Positions 8,396 to 16,091 of a stretch of DNA of 35,818 bases are shown in pieces; position 1 is the stretch's first letter; each line of letters starts with the position of its first letter. Below the pieces are notes generated by a model, which saw only the letters and a program-made list of their open reading frames with translations, made no database searches and was not told the DNA's origin. The stretch is taken from positions 1 through 35,818 of the forward strand of contig JAGWNX010000034.1 of assembly GCA_028872955.1 (NCBI GenBank). The letters run 5' to 3'. The DNA is from Acidobacteriota bacterium. Its GTDB lineage: Bacteria; Acidobacteriota; Terriglobia; Terriglobales; Acidobacteriaceae. A program made the position numbers and the translations under genes.

Positions 8396-8845
8396 GTAGT
8401 TGTCGCCTCTCTTCTGTTGCTGCTGAACATCTCTACTTGGGACGATGCCCGCGAAAAATTGGCACCATCGAACACTGTGTGAGCCCACTCGTAGGACGTC
8501 ACCCGCAGCGGAGGAGTTGCACCACGCTGCCCGTCCGCTGATATCAAAGCACTTGCTGAGACACGCATCCGCCGCCTTGCGAGTTGATGATAGCTGAGCA
8601 GACTGGCCGGATGACATACGCCGCCGCATCCTTGTGGGAAAGGTACCCGCAGCGGCAACCAAAAAAAATGGGGTTGTAGAGACCCGGCCGGGATAGCCCG
8701 ACAAGCTCTCTACAAACCCCTCTCCCAGGTCTGTATTACTTGCCTTAGGCTGCCCGAATTCCGACACTGGCACAACGTTACGAAGGGATGTAGACCTTCG
8801 TGCAGGAAACTATTTACTAAAAGGTAAACACATCTTTTTAGATAA
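8396..8845. other. 450-nt gene-free stretch
   Basis: No credible coding frame is seen here. From right to left it holds an AT-rich part just past the regulator stop (about 8805-8850), a 7-bp hairpin ACGAAGG/CCTTCGT around 8778-8800, the large structured terminator at 8661-8720, and about 260 nt that must contain the leader and promoter of the SYLF gene. Within that last part CCGCTGCGGGT appears twice on the minus strand. I could not identify a convincing -35/-10 pair. Confidence 0.6.
8661..8720 (-). terminator. Two-tier hairpin with T8 tail: terminator of the regulator gene or 3' end of a small RNA
   Basis: On the minus strand a 13-bp stem with one bulged base (8720-8707 with 8682-8670) encloses an inner CGGG/CCCG hairpin with a 4-nt loop (8700-8689). 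It is followed by A and eight T (8668-8661). The element is 120 nt beyond the regulator stop, which is far for a plain terminator. Confidence 0.72.
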
Positions 8846-9493
8846 CTATTGATTCATGAGTAGTTTACGAGCCTGCTCATGGAGCGTGAGCCCAACCCGG
8901 TTCCCGACACCGAACTTGCGCATCAGCCTGCTCACATGGGCCTTTACCGTTGTCTCGTCGATGCCGAGCAGGATTGCAATCTCGCGATTGGGCCGGCCGG
9001 AGGCGAGCAGACCCAGCACCTGCTGCTCACGCGGTGTCACCCGGGGCGGATGGGCCGAGGTGCCGTTGGGGCCACCGGCGCGAGTCTCCAGCAACCGGGC
9101 AAGCACCTTGCGCGGTGCCCAGATCGAACCGTCTAGCACCACGTCCATGGCCATGCGGACCTCGTTTGCGCTGGCGGTGTAGCTTAGATACCCCTTAGCC
9201 CCGGCCCCGATCACCCGCTCAATGGCGCTAAAGCTGGTCTCTGCCCCCAGCACCATCAGCTTGAGCTGAGAGTACTTCAATCTATAGATGCTGAGCAGTT
9301 CCACCAGCAGGTCCGTACTGCCGGCATCCAGCAGCACCAGATCCATGGCGCTCAGGTCTGCGCGCACCGGGTCATCGATGACCGTGGGAGTGATGGCGAG
9401 GTCATCTTCGAGCAGGGCGATCAGCCCCTCCACACGCAGAGGCTCCGAGGCGACGAGGCCAACTCGCACACGTTGTCTTCGCCACGGACTCAT
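8846..9493 (-). CDS. LuxR/NarL-type regulator with degenerate receiver domain
   Basis: The protein has 215 residues. Residues 9-125 fold like a response-regulator receiver: strand VGLVASEPL, an aspartate at D56 in the phosphoacceptor place (DLVLLDAG), and GAKGYLSYTAS near the end. The acidic pair that binds Mg is replaced by A15-S16, and the conserved lysine after GYL is replaced by Tyr (Y105), so normal phosphorylation is doubtful. Residues about 150-211 are a LuxR helix-turn-helix (VTPREQQVLGLLASGRPNREIAILL and KAHVSRLMRKF in order). It is probably a DNA-binding transcription regulator. No histidine kinase is adjacent, so it is an orphan here. It lies 77 nt downstream of dcd on the same strand and could be co-transcribed with it. 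Confidence 0.88.
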   Translation of the reverse strand: MSPWRRQRVRVGLVASEPLRVEGLIALLEDDLAITPTVIDDPVRADLSAMDLVLLDAGSTDLLVELLSIYRLKYSQLKLMVLGAETSFSAIERVIGAGAKGYLSYTASANEVRMAMDVVLDGSIWAPRKVLARLLETRAGGPNGTSAHPPRVTPREQQVLGLLASGRPNREIAILLGIDETTVKAHVSRLMRKFGVGNRVGLTLHEQARKLLMNQ

Positions 9494-9570
9494 CGTCGGA
9501 CTGCTCCCGCCGCACGACGGGGTGCGGAGTGGTGGGCCTGGAATGGGTGGTGGGCGGAGGCGCTACGCCG

Positions 9571-10125
9571 TTACAGCTTCGGCAGCACGATGCCCTGTTG
9601 ATGCTGATACTTACCCTTGCGGTCTGCGTAGCTGACTTCGCAGGTCTCGTCCGACTGAAAGAACAGGATCTGACAGAGGCCTTCGTTCGCGTAGACGCGC
9701 GCGGGCAGTGGCGTCGTGTTGGAGATCTCGAGGGTGACAAACCCCTCCCACTCCGGCTCGAACGGCGTCACGTTGACGATGATGCCGCAGCGGGCGTACG
9801 TCGATTTGCCCACACAGATCGTGAGCACATCGCGGGGAATCTTGAAGTACTCAATCGAACGCGCCAGCGCAAAGGAGTTCGGCGGCACAATCACGCTCTC
9901 AGCCTGCACCGTGACAAACGAGCGCTCGTCAAAAGCCTTGGGGTCGATGATGGCGTTGTTGACGTTGGTGAAGATCTTGAACTCGTCAGAGACCCGCAGA
10001 TCGTAGCCATACGAGGAAAGCCCGTAGGAGATCACTCCGTCCTTGACCTGCTTCTCGCTAAAGGGCGAGATCATTCCATGATGGATCGCCTGTTCGCGGA
10101 TCCAACGGTCGCTCTTAATGGCCAC
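9571..10125 (-). CDS. dcd: dCTP deaminase
   Basis: The protein has 184 residues from a GTG start at 10125 (GTG GCC ATT) with an AAGGA site about 9-10 nt upstream. Family marks are the start [22 protein letters not shown], the active-site stretch [10 protein letters not shown] (S108, R112) and the catalytic glutamate E133 in [14 protein letters not shown]. The trimeric enzyme deaminates dCTP to dUTP in the cytoplasm for dTMP synthesis. Some relatives are bifunctional DCD-DUT enzymes that go on to dUMP; I cannot exclude that from sequence alone. Its predicted promoter overlaps that of the divergent HU/IHF gene. Confidence 0.95.
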   Translation of the reverse strand: MAIKSDRWIREQAIHHGMISPFSEKQVKDGVISYGLSSYGYDLRVSDEFKIFTNVNNAIIDPKAFDERSFVTVQAESVIVPPNSFALARSIEYFKIPRDVLTICVGKSTYARCGIIVNVTPFEPEWEGFVTLEISNTTPLPARVYANEGLCQILFFQSDETCEVSYADRKGKYQHQQGIVLPKL

Positions 10126-10257
10126 TGCTGCGTGTCCTTCCCAGTCAACTACCCTGCATCTGCGGTTTGGCCCGCTGCGGCGCTCGGCACAGGGCTGCCA
10201 CCCGGATCTCCGGGCCGCTCCCCCTGCCTGGTACCGGGGTGCCTCAATTGTTTCTTC

Positions 10258-10286
10258 ATCTTACGGGAGCGTTCTGTCGTTGACAA
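10258..10286 (-). promoter_or_regulatory. Predicted sigma-70 promoter of dcd
   Basis: On the minus strand TTGTCA (10286-10281) is followed by exactly 17 nt and TAAGAT (10263-10258). Transcription would start near 10250 and give a leader of about 125 nt. The -35 box overlaps that of the divergent HU/IHF promoter. Confidence 0.55.
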
Positions 10287-10308
10287 TCTGCTTTCGAGTT
10301 TCTAACAT
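10280..10308 (+). promoter_or_regulatory. Predicted sigma-70 promoter of the HU/IHF gene
   Basis: A consensus TTGACA (10280-10285), a 17-nt spacer and TAACAT (10303-10308). The start of transcription would be near 10315, about 76 nt before the ATG. Confidence 0.65.
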
Positions 10309-10390
10309 CGCCTCAAGACTCAGGCTTCGATCTTTCAAGCACTTGAGAGAACTTTGCCACATATTTCATGCCCAAGGACGGCAGCCCAAG

Positions 10391-10660
10391 ATGATTAAGC
10401 AGGATCTGATTCAGCGGGTTGTAGAGCGCACTGGTTTGCCACGTATCAAAGCCGAAGCGGCTGTGGATGCCATCTTCGACAGCATGAAGCAATCTCTGGT
10501 CGCTGGCGATCGTATTGAGCTACGCGGCTTTGGCGTGTTTACCGTCAAGCCACGCAAGACCGGCATCGGGCGCAATCCGCGCACGGGAGCCGAGGTCACC
10601 ATCGCCCCGGGCAAAGCGGTTCGCTTCAAGCCTGGCAAAGAGCTGCATCTGCTTACCTAA
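10391..10660 (+). CDS. HU/IHF family DNA-binding protein
   Basis: The protein has 89 residues from the ATG at 10391 (MIKQDLIQRV). An ATG at 10364-10370 is out of frame. It has the compact bacterial histone-like fold: two N-terminal helices (to about 40), then ELRGFGVFTVKPRK, the DNA-inserting arm with GRNPRTGAEV and its conserved proline, and PGKAVRFKPGKELH. By family knowledge it binds as a dimer and bends DNA. HU and IHF subunits are hard to tell apart from one sequence; the N-terminus MIKQDLIQRVVERTGL is somewhat IHF-like. It is a single plus-strand gene with a good promoter, convergent with priA. Confidence 0.93.
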   Translation: MIKQDLIQRVVERTGLPRIKAEAAVDAIFDSMKQSLVAGDRIELRGFGVFTVKPRKTGIGRNPRTGAEVTIAPGKAVRFKPGKELHLLT

Positions 10661-10690
10661 CCAGCTGCCGCTCCCCGCGGCGGCTGCTGG
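10661..10690. terminator. Hairpin between convergent HU/IHF gene and priA
   Basis: CCAGC and GCCGC pair with GCGGC and GCTGG, separated by one T-T mismatch, around an 8-nt loop. It begins right after the HU/IHF stop codon. There is no T tract on either side, so a terminator role is only suggested by its position. Confidence 0.35.
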
Positions 10691-10716
10691 CGCGTCCCTT
10701 CCTCGCCCGGGCGCGC

Positions 10717-13218
10717 CTACATCAGGTGCACGGCATCCACATCCACCAGCAGCGAACGGCGCGGCACGCCCTGATCCTCGGCATACCGCAGCATTCTGTG
10801 CAGCACCTCGCTCAGCAGCTGGCGACTCTCAGACTTCAAGACAAAGTGGTACCGATAGATGCGCTTGAGGCGCACGATCGGTGCCGCAGCCGGGCCCAGG
10901 ACGCGCACCTTCTCCAGGCGTTGGCGCTCCAGCCAGCGGCCGAGTTCGGCAGACCAACCCAGCGCCTCCTCCAGCTTCTCGCTCTGCACTACGACGTTAG
11001 CCAGCACCGTATACGGCGGATAGTGCATCCAGCGACGATACTGCATCTCCTTCGCCACAAACCCCGGATAATCGTGCCGCGCTGAGAACTGAATCGCATA
11101 GTGGTCAGGGTAGTAGGTCTGCACAAGCACTTTGCCCGGCAGCTCCCCACGGCCGGCGCGGCCTGAGACCTGGGTGAGCAACTGGAAGACGCGTTCGGCG
11201 GCGCGAAAGTCCGGCATGCCGAGCGCGTGGTCAGCCCCAACCACGCCTACCAGCGTCACACCGTGGATGTCGTGGCCTTTGGCGATCATCTGCGTGCCCA
11301 CCAGCAGGTTGATCTCGCCCGCGTGCAGTCGCGTCAGCAGCCGCTCCATGTCGCTGCGGCCACGCACCGTATCGCGGTCCATCCGGCCGATGCGTGCGCC
11401 GGGAAAGATCTCCTGCAGCCGCTCCTCGCCCTGTTGCGAGCCGGCCCCCAGGTAGTAGAGGTGTTCACTCTGGCACTTCGGACAGGTCTGCGGCACGGTT
11501 CTTCTGTAACCACAGTAGTGACATTCCAAGCGCTGACCCGGCTGCGCAATGTCTCCGCCGGCGTGCTTGTGGTACGTCATGGCGATGGCGCAGTTCTCGC
11601 ACTCCAGCTTCTCACCGCAGCTACGGCACATGACGACGTAGGAGTAGCCACGACGGTTGAGCAGGATGATGACCTGCTCGCCTCGGTCCAGTGCAGCCTG
11701 CGTCTCCTCCACCAGTCGTCGCGAGAACAACTCCTCTTTCCCCACGGCCTGGAACTCGGCGCGCATATCCACCAGCTCTACGGCAGGCAGTGCGCGGTCT
11801 GCGACACGGGTCAGCATCTCCAGCCGGGCGTAGCGGCCTTTCTCGGCGTTGGCCCAGCTCTCCAGGCTTGGCGTAGCGCTGCCCAGCACCACGGTTGCCC
11901 CGTCGATCTTCGCTCGCATCACGGCGACGTCGCGGCCGTGGTAGCGCGGCGTCTCCTCCTGTTTGTAACTGCTGTCGTGCTCTTCATCCACGATGATGAG
12001 GCCCAGCTTCACCAGCGGCGCAAACACAGCCGAGCGCGTGCCCACCACCACGCGCGCCTCGCCGCGACGAATGCGATGCCACTGCTCGGCGCGCTCATCC
12101 GGCGTCAGCTGCGAGTGCAGCAGCGCCACGTCGCTGCCAAAGGCCGCCAGCATCTGTCCGGCCATCGCCGGCGTCAGGCCAATCTCCGGCACCAGCAGCA
12201 AAGCGCTGCGGCCCGCGGCCAGGGCACGCTGCATGGCGGCAAAGTAGACGGTCGTCTTGCCACTGCCGGTTACGCCGTAGAGCAGGTGCGGCTGAAACCC
12301 ACCCCTGGCCATGGCGGCGGCAATGCTGCTGAGCGCCTCCATCTGGGCCTCGTTCAGTGCGTGCTCATGGGCATGCTTCTTGCGGCTCTCCCCTGCCTGA
12401 GCCAGGCCCAACCCGCCCATCCAGAACTCGCGCGGTGCCTCCTCCACGGCCACCAGACCGCGCCGCACCAGCGTGCCCAGCGTGCTCTCAGGCACGGCGG
12501 GCAGCGTCTGGCGCAGGTCCTCCACGCGCATGCGTCCGCCAACCGCGGCCAGCTCGGCCAGAATCGCCGTCTGATTTTCGTTGAGCTTTGGCAGGCGAGC
12601 CTCCGGCACCAGCACGGCCACTCGCTCCAGGCGTCGAGCGTCACGCTCTTCGGCGACGCTCTCCCGCAGCAGCCAGCGCTTACGCACCATACCTTCCAGC
12701 AGAGCCTTGCCGGCGCTCGTGGCGCTGCGCAGAGCACTCAGCTTGGCGGCCTCGCCGCTCTCCAGGTAGTTCAGCACAGCGTACTCGCGGTTCTGGTCCT
12801 CCACGCTCAGTTTGGAGCGTCGCGAGCTGCCCTTGACCGCGCCTTCGTACAACACCCTGCGGCCTGCCTCGGTGATGCGATACCTGAAGTGCCGCTTCAC
12901 CTCCGCCGAGAGCGGCAACATGCCGCGCAGCACCTCACCCAGGGGAGCCACGTAGTACTTCGCCATCCAGTCGGCCAGTTGCAGCAGTGCCTCGGGCAGC
13001 AGCGCCGTACGATCCAGCACCTGCTGCACGGGCTTGAGCGTCACGCCCTCCGGTGGCGCATCCTGGTGCACGCGCACCACCACGCCCAGCAGACGCTGCC
13101 CCGCGAACGGCACTAGCACACGCGCGCCCACCACAGGCGGCGTCTCCGCAACCGTGTAGGTGAACAACTGGTCCAGCGGTACGGGCAGGGCCACATCGCA
13201 GTACAAGGCCATCTCCAC
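10717..13218 (-). CDS. priA: Primosomal replication-restart helicase PriA
   Basis: The protein has 833 residues, about 100 more than E. coli PriA. The N-terminal DNA-binding part (VALPVPLDQLFTY, VGARVLVPFAGQRLLGVVV) is followed by a long winged-helix/linker region (about 105-290) that holds most of the extra length. The helicase core has Walker A GVTGSGKTT (315-323), DEEH (411-414) and GSATPSLES. Eight zinc-ligand cysteines lie at 531, 534, 540, 543, 566, 569, 579 and 582. By family knowledge it recognises stalled forks and reloads the replisome. The start is GTG at 13218; the ATG two codons later is an alternative. It lies 18 nt after the glycosylase gene, in one operon with it. Confidence 0.96.
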   Translation of the reverse strand: MEMALYCDVALPVPLDQLFTYTVAETPPVVGARVLVPFAGQRLLGVVVRVHQDAPPEGVTLKPVQQVLDRTALLPEALLQLADWMAKYYVAPLGEVLRGMLPLSAEVKRHFRYRITEAGRRVLYEGAVKGSSRRSKLSVEDQNREYAVLNYLESGEAAKLSALRSATSAGKALLEGMVRKRWLLRESVAEERDARRLERVAVLVPEARLPKLNENQTAILAELAAVGGRMRVEDLRQTLPAVPESTLGTLVRRGLVAVEEAPREFWMGGLGLAQAGESRKKHAHEHALNEAQMEALSSIAAAMARGGFQPHLLYGVTGSGKTTVYFAAMQRALAAGRSALLLVPEIGLTPAMAGQMLAAFGSDVALLHSQLTPDERAEQWHRIRRGEARVVVGTRSAVFAPLVKLGLIIVDEEHDSSYKQEETPRYHGRDVAVMRAKIDGATVVLGSATPSLESWANAEKGRYARLEMLTRVADRALPAVELVDMRAEFQAVGKEELFSRRLVEETQAALDRGEQVIILLNRRGYSYVVMCRSCGEKLECENCAIAMTYHKHAGGDIAQPGQRLECHYCGYRRTVPQTCPKCQSEHLYYLGAGSQQGEERLQEIFPGARIGRMDRDTVRGRSDMERLLTRLHAGEINLLVGTQMIAKGHDIHGVTLVGVVGADHALGMPDFRAAERVFQLLTQVSGRAGRGELPGKVLVQTYYPDHYAIQFSARHDYPGFVAKEMQYRRWMHYPPYTVLANVVVQSEKLEEALGWSAELGRWLERQRLEKVRVLGPAAAPIVRLKRIYRYHFVLKSESRQLLSEVLHRMLRYAEDQGVPRRSLLVDVDAVHLM

Positions 13219-13236
13219 AGCTTAATGCACCCCGGA

Positions 13237-14157
13237 CTACTGGGCAGGCTTGCGTGCAGGAGCCTGCAGGCCCAGCTCCGCCATCACCATCTGCAGATCC
13301 TTCCACGCCTCGCCCTTCTGGCGCGGGTCGCGCAGCAGAAACGCCGGATGGTAGGTAACCGCAAGCTTGGCGCCTCGGCAACTATGCCAGCGTCCACGCA
13401 GCGAGGTGAGCGACTGCTTGACCCCCAGCAGATACGTCGCCGCCGTAGCGCCCAGCGCCACAATCACCTGCGGCTGCACAATATCGATCTGCCGCAGCAG
13501 AAATGGGTCGCAGGTGTTGGCCTCCAGCGGCTCTGGCACACGATTCTGCGGCGGCCGACACTTCACAATGTTGGCGATATAGACAGCCTCGCGCTGCAGC
13601 CCCATCGCCTGAATCATGTTGTTGAGCAGCTGTCCGGCCTTACCCACAAAGGGGATGCCGCTCGCATCCTCATCCGCGCCCGGCCCCTCGCCCACAAACA
13701 TCAGTCGCGCGCCCGGATCACCATCGGCGAAGACGATGCTGCGGCGGCCCAGATATGCAAGCGGGCATCGCGTGCAGTCGCCAATCTCCTCCTGGATGGC
13801 ACGCAGCGCTGCCGCGCGCTGCTCCACGGGGACAGGCGCAGCAGGCAGGGGGGCAAGGTCGTTGAAGCTGACAAGTCTGCCCACCGGGGCCTCCAGAAAG
13901 CCCGGCGTGGGCAAAGGTTGAATCGGCATGGACATTGCGGAGACCTGCTCCACAACGCGCTCTACCACAGCCACCGGCTGCGCTGCGGCCACGGCTTGCG
14001 GCTGGGACGTCTGCGGCAGGGATGTCTGAGGCGCAACCGACTCTTCCGCGAACTCCACAGGCCCGGCCTGCGGATCTCCGCGACGATAGAGGTCATGCAC
14101 TCCCAGGTCGCGGAGATACCCGACGTACGCCCGCAACACATCCGCATTCAGCGCCAT
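13237..14157 (-). CDS. Uracil-DNA glycosylase, family 4 ([4Fe-4S] type)
   Basis: The protein has 306 residues. The catalytic domain occupies about 120-290: motif GEGPGADEDASG (156-167), the Fe-S cysteines C128, C131, C200 and C216, FVGKAGQLL, and the late motif TYHPAFLLRDP with its histidine H270. It removes uracil from DNA as the first step of base excision repair. The first ~115 residues are a Pro/Gln/Ala/Val-rich linker that follows a short helical start (MALNADVLRAYVGYLRDLG); this extension is not part of the usual ~200-residue enzyme and its role is unknown. The gene lies between rpoZ (37 nt upstream) and priA. Confidence 0.92.
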   Translation of the reverse strand: MALNADVLRAYVGYLRDLGVHDLYRRGDPQAGPVEFAEESVAPQTSLPQTSQPQAVAAAQPVAVVERVVEQVSAMSMPIQPLPTPGFLEAPVGRLVSFNDLAPLPAAPVPVEQRAAALRAIQEEIGDCTRCPLAYLGRRSIVFADGDPGARLMFVGEGPGADEDASGIPFVGKAGQLLNNMIQAMGLQREAVYIANIVKCRPPQNRVPEPLEANTCDPFLLRQIDIVQPQVIVALGATAATYLLGVKQSLTSLRGRWHSCRGAKLAVTYHPAFLLRDPRQKGEAWKDLQMVMAELGLQAPARKPAQ

Positions 14158-14194
14158 AGCAGTATGCTACCGCGGCCGAAGGCTGTGCATCCTG

Positions 14195-14404
14195 CTAGGG
14201 GTTCAGGTCGACTGGTGCAGAGCCCGGCACCGCCGGCACAACCCACTTGACGTAGCCCTGCTTGATCTCGTCCTGTGCCACCCGGCAGGCCTTCATGGAT
14301 TTGGAGGCAATGAGCGGCGACGCGCCAGATTGCAGCTGCCGTGCGCGACGCGCGGCCACCTTCACCAGGCTGTACTTGTTGTGGAAAGCATTCTCAATCG
14401 TCAT
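14195..14404 (-). CDS. rpoZ: RNA polymerase omega subunit
   Basis: The protein has 69 residues from the ATG at 14404 (MTIENAFHNKYSLVKVAARRARQL). A GTG three codons upstream is also in frame, but it falls inside the GAGGTG ribosome site, which is correctly spaced (6 nt) for the ATG. The omega family pattern is clear: NKY.LV..AA.RARQL, then SKS.K.A..EI. Omega assists assembly of RNA polymerase and, in many bacteria, ppGpp response. The order gmk-rpoZ is the common one. Confidence 0.93.
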   Translation of the reverse strand: MTIENAFHNKYSLVKVAARRARQLQSGASPLIASKSMKACRVAQDEIKQGYVKWVVPAVPGSAPVDLNP

Positions 14405-14410
14405 GCATTT

Positions 14411-14416
14411 CACCTC
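14411..14416 (-). promoter_or_regulatory. Ribosome binding site that fixes the rpoZ start
   Basis: GAGGTG on the minus strand, 6 nt before the ATG at 14404. It overlaps the alternative GTG start, which therefore lacks its own site. Confidence 0.7.
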
Positions 14417-14478
14417 GTAGCTCGAATGTAGCGCAGCTTCCGCGGAAATCCATGGAAATTTCTCGTTATAAAAGCATC

Positions 14479-15153
14479 TTATCGGGCAACCATGCTGCGA
14501 CCAAAGGAGCGCAACGCGGTCTCCAGCTTGGGCGAGACTTCGGTTGTGCGGCAGCGCGCCGCCAGCGTGGCGACTTCGCCCGTCTCGCCCCGCTCGCTCA
14601 GTACGATGGCGCGCATCTCGTCCACAGCCTCATCCAGCACATCGTTCACCAGCGCATAGCGATAGTCGCCTACATAACTTAGCTCGTTGCGGGCCTGCGC
14701 CAGCCGGCGCAGAATCTCCGCCTCTTCGGTCACGTGCTCAGCTTTGCTGCGGTTGCGTAGGCGCTTCTCCAGCACCTCAGGGCTGGGCGGCAGAATGAAG
14801 ATGGAGATCGCCTGCGGCAGCCGCTGCATCACCTGCATCGCGCCCTGCACATCGATATCCAGCAGCAGATCGCGGCCCGCCTCGCGTGCATGCTCCAGCG
14901 CGGAGACCGCCGTGCCATAGTAGTTGCCGAAGACCTCGGCCCACTCCAGAAACTCGCCGCGTTCGATCCGCGCTTCAAACTCCGCTCGCGTGGTGAAGTA
15001 GTACTCGCGCCCATCCGTCTCTGACCCGCGCGGCGCCCGGGTCGTGTACGAGATCGAGAAGTCCAGCCCTTCCACCAGCGAACGAAGCTGCGCCACCAGA
15101 GTGGACTTGCCCGAGCCCGACGGGGCCGAAATGATAAACAGAATGCCTGCCAT
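14479..15153 (-). CDS. gmk: Guanylate kinase
   Basis: The protein has 224 residues. The P-loop is APSGSGKST near the N-terminus (about 10-18). The GMP-binding region follows with YTTRAPRGSETDGREYYF, EFLEWAEVFGNYYGT and the LLLDIDVQGA strand; FILPPSPEVLEKRLRNR is the lid region. It phosphorylates GMP to GDP with ATP. It lies 32 nt after yicC and 74 nt before rpoZ in the usual yicC-gmk-rpoZ order. Confidence 0.97.
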   Translation of the reverse strand: MAGILFIISAPSGSGKSTLVAQLRSLVEGLDFSISYTTRAPRGSETDGREYYFTTRAEFEARIERGEFLEWAEVFGNYYGTAVSALEHAREAGRDLLLDIDVQGAMQVMQRLPQAISIFILPPSPEVLEKRLRNRSKAEHVTEEAEILRRLAQARNELSYVGDYRYALVNDVLDEAVDEMRAIVLSERGETGEVATLAARCRTTEVSPKLETALRSFGRSMVAR

Positions 15154-15185
15154 GCGTCGCTGTCTCCGCCTCTCTGTGTCCCTCG

Positions 15186-16091
15186 TTACTCTAGATTCTG
15201 GACCTGTTCCCGCGACTTCTCAATCTCGGACTTCATCTCCAGCCCCAGCTCGGTAATGCGTAGACCGTTGCCCGTGGCACCACTGCTCGTCTTGGAGAGC
15301 ATGGTGTTGGTCTCGCGGTTAAGCTCCTGCAGCAGAAAGTCGAGGCGCTTGCCCAGTTCGCCGCCCTCCGCCAGTAACGCCACAAACCGATCGACGTGCG
15401 TACGCAGCCGCACCAGTTCTTCGTCCACATCACTCTTCTCGGCCAGCATCGCCGCCTCGGCCAGCAGGCGCTCCTCGCTGATGCCCACGCCCTGCGTCAG
15501 CTCTGCCATCCGCGCGCGCAACCGCTCCAGCTGCGCCTCGCGCATGCCCTGTCGCAGGGTGCTTACCTCGTCGGCATAGCCGCGCAACCGCTCCATTGAG
15601 GCGCTCAGCTCTGCAGCCAGCGTTGCGCCCTCCTGGGCACGAACCTCGTTCAGTTGCTCCAGCAACCTGCCCAGCTGCGTCACAACCGTTGTCTCCAGCG
15701 CAGCCGCCTCAGCCGCACTCAGGCCTGCCTCGGCGCTCATCATGCCGGGCAGACGAAGCAACTGGTTCAGATCAGGCTCGCTGGCAATCGCATGCAGCTG
15801 CGCGGCCTCGCGATGCGCCGCAACATAGGCCGCCAACAGATCCGTGTTCAGCCGCAACTGCGTATTGCTGCGACGCTCCAGCTGCAACGTCACCTCAACG
15901 TGGCCACGACGCAGCCGCTCCTTCAGCAGCTTGCGTACCTCCATCTCCAAGGCATCGCTGCCAGACGGCAGGCGGAGGTGCACATCGAGAAAGCGATGAT
16001 TCACGCTCTTCACAGCCAGCGTGAAGGCATGCTGGCCCTCCAGCGCCACCTGGCTGCTGGCAAATCCCGTCATGGAGTAAACGCTGCTCAC
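15186..16091 (-). CDS. yicC: YicC family endoribonuclease
   Basis: The protein has 301 residues, starting at a GTG (16091) that overlaps the stop of the ABC transporter gene as GTGA, with a GAGGGAG site about 6-8 nt upstream. The family start YSMTGFA is at 5-11, followed by VKSVNHRFLDVHLRLP and, near the C-terminus, LDFLLQELNRETNTMLSK with the conserved NxxxSK pattern. E. coli YicC is reported to be an endoribonuclease that affects small-RNA decay; that function is assumed here by family. It is translationally coupled to msbA. Confidence 0.92.
   Translation of the reverse strand: MSSVYSMTGFASSQVALEGQHAFTLAVKSVNHRFLDVHLRLPSGSDALEMEVRKLLKERLRRGHVEVTLQLERRSNTQLRLNTDLLAAYVAAHREAAQLHAIASEPDLNQLLRLPGMMSAEAGLSAAEAAALETTVVTQLGRLLEQLNEVRAQEGATLAAELSASMERLRGYADEVSTLRQGMREAQLERLRARMAELTQGVGISEERLLAEAAMLAEKSDVDEELVRLRTHVDRFVALLAEGGELGKRLDFLLQELNRETNTMLSKTSSGATGNGLRITELGLEMKSEIEKSREQVQNLE

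Noticed and set aside
5756..8482. A 908-residue open frame on the plus strand
   Set aside because: It lies opposite lpxD, the acyltransferase and the SYLF gene, and its product is rich in Pro, His, Arg and Gln, as expected from GC-rich antisense frames. It has no domain-like stretch.
8396..8773. Upstream extension of the SYLF protein frame
   Set aside because: The added 126 residues have no protein-like pattern and would bury the clear signal peptide that starts at 8395.
11227..13116. A 629-residue open frame on the plus strand opposite priA
   Set aside because: Antisense shadow; priA on the other strand carries all helicase and zinc motifs.
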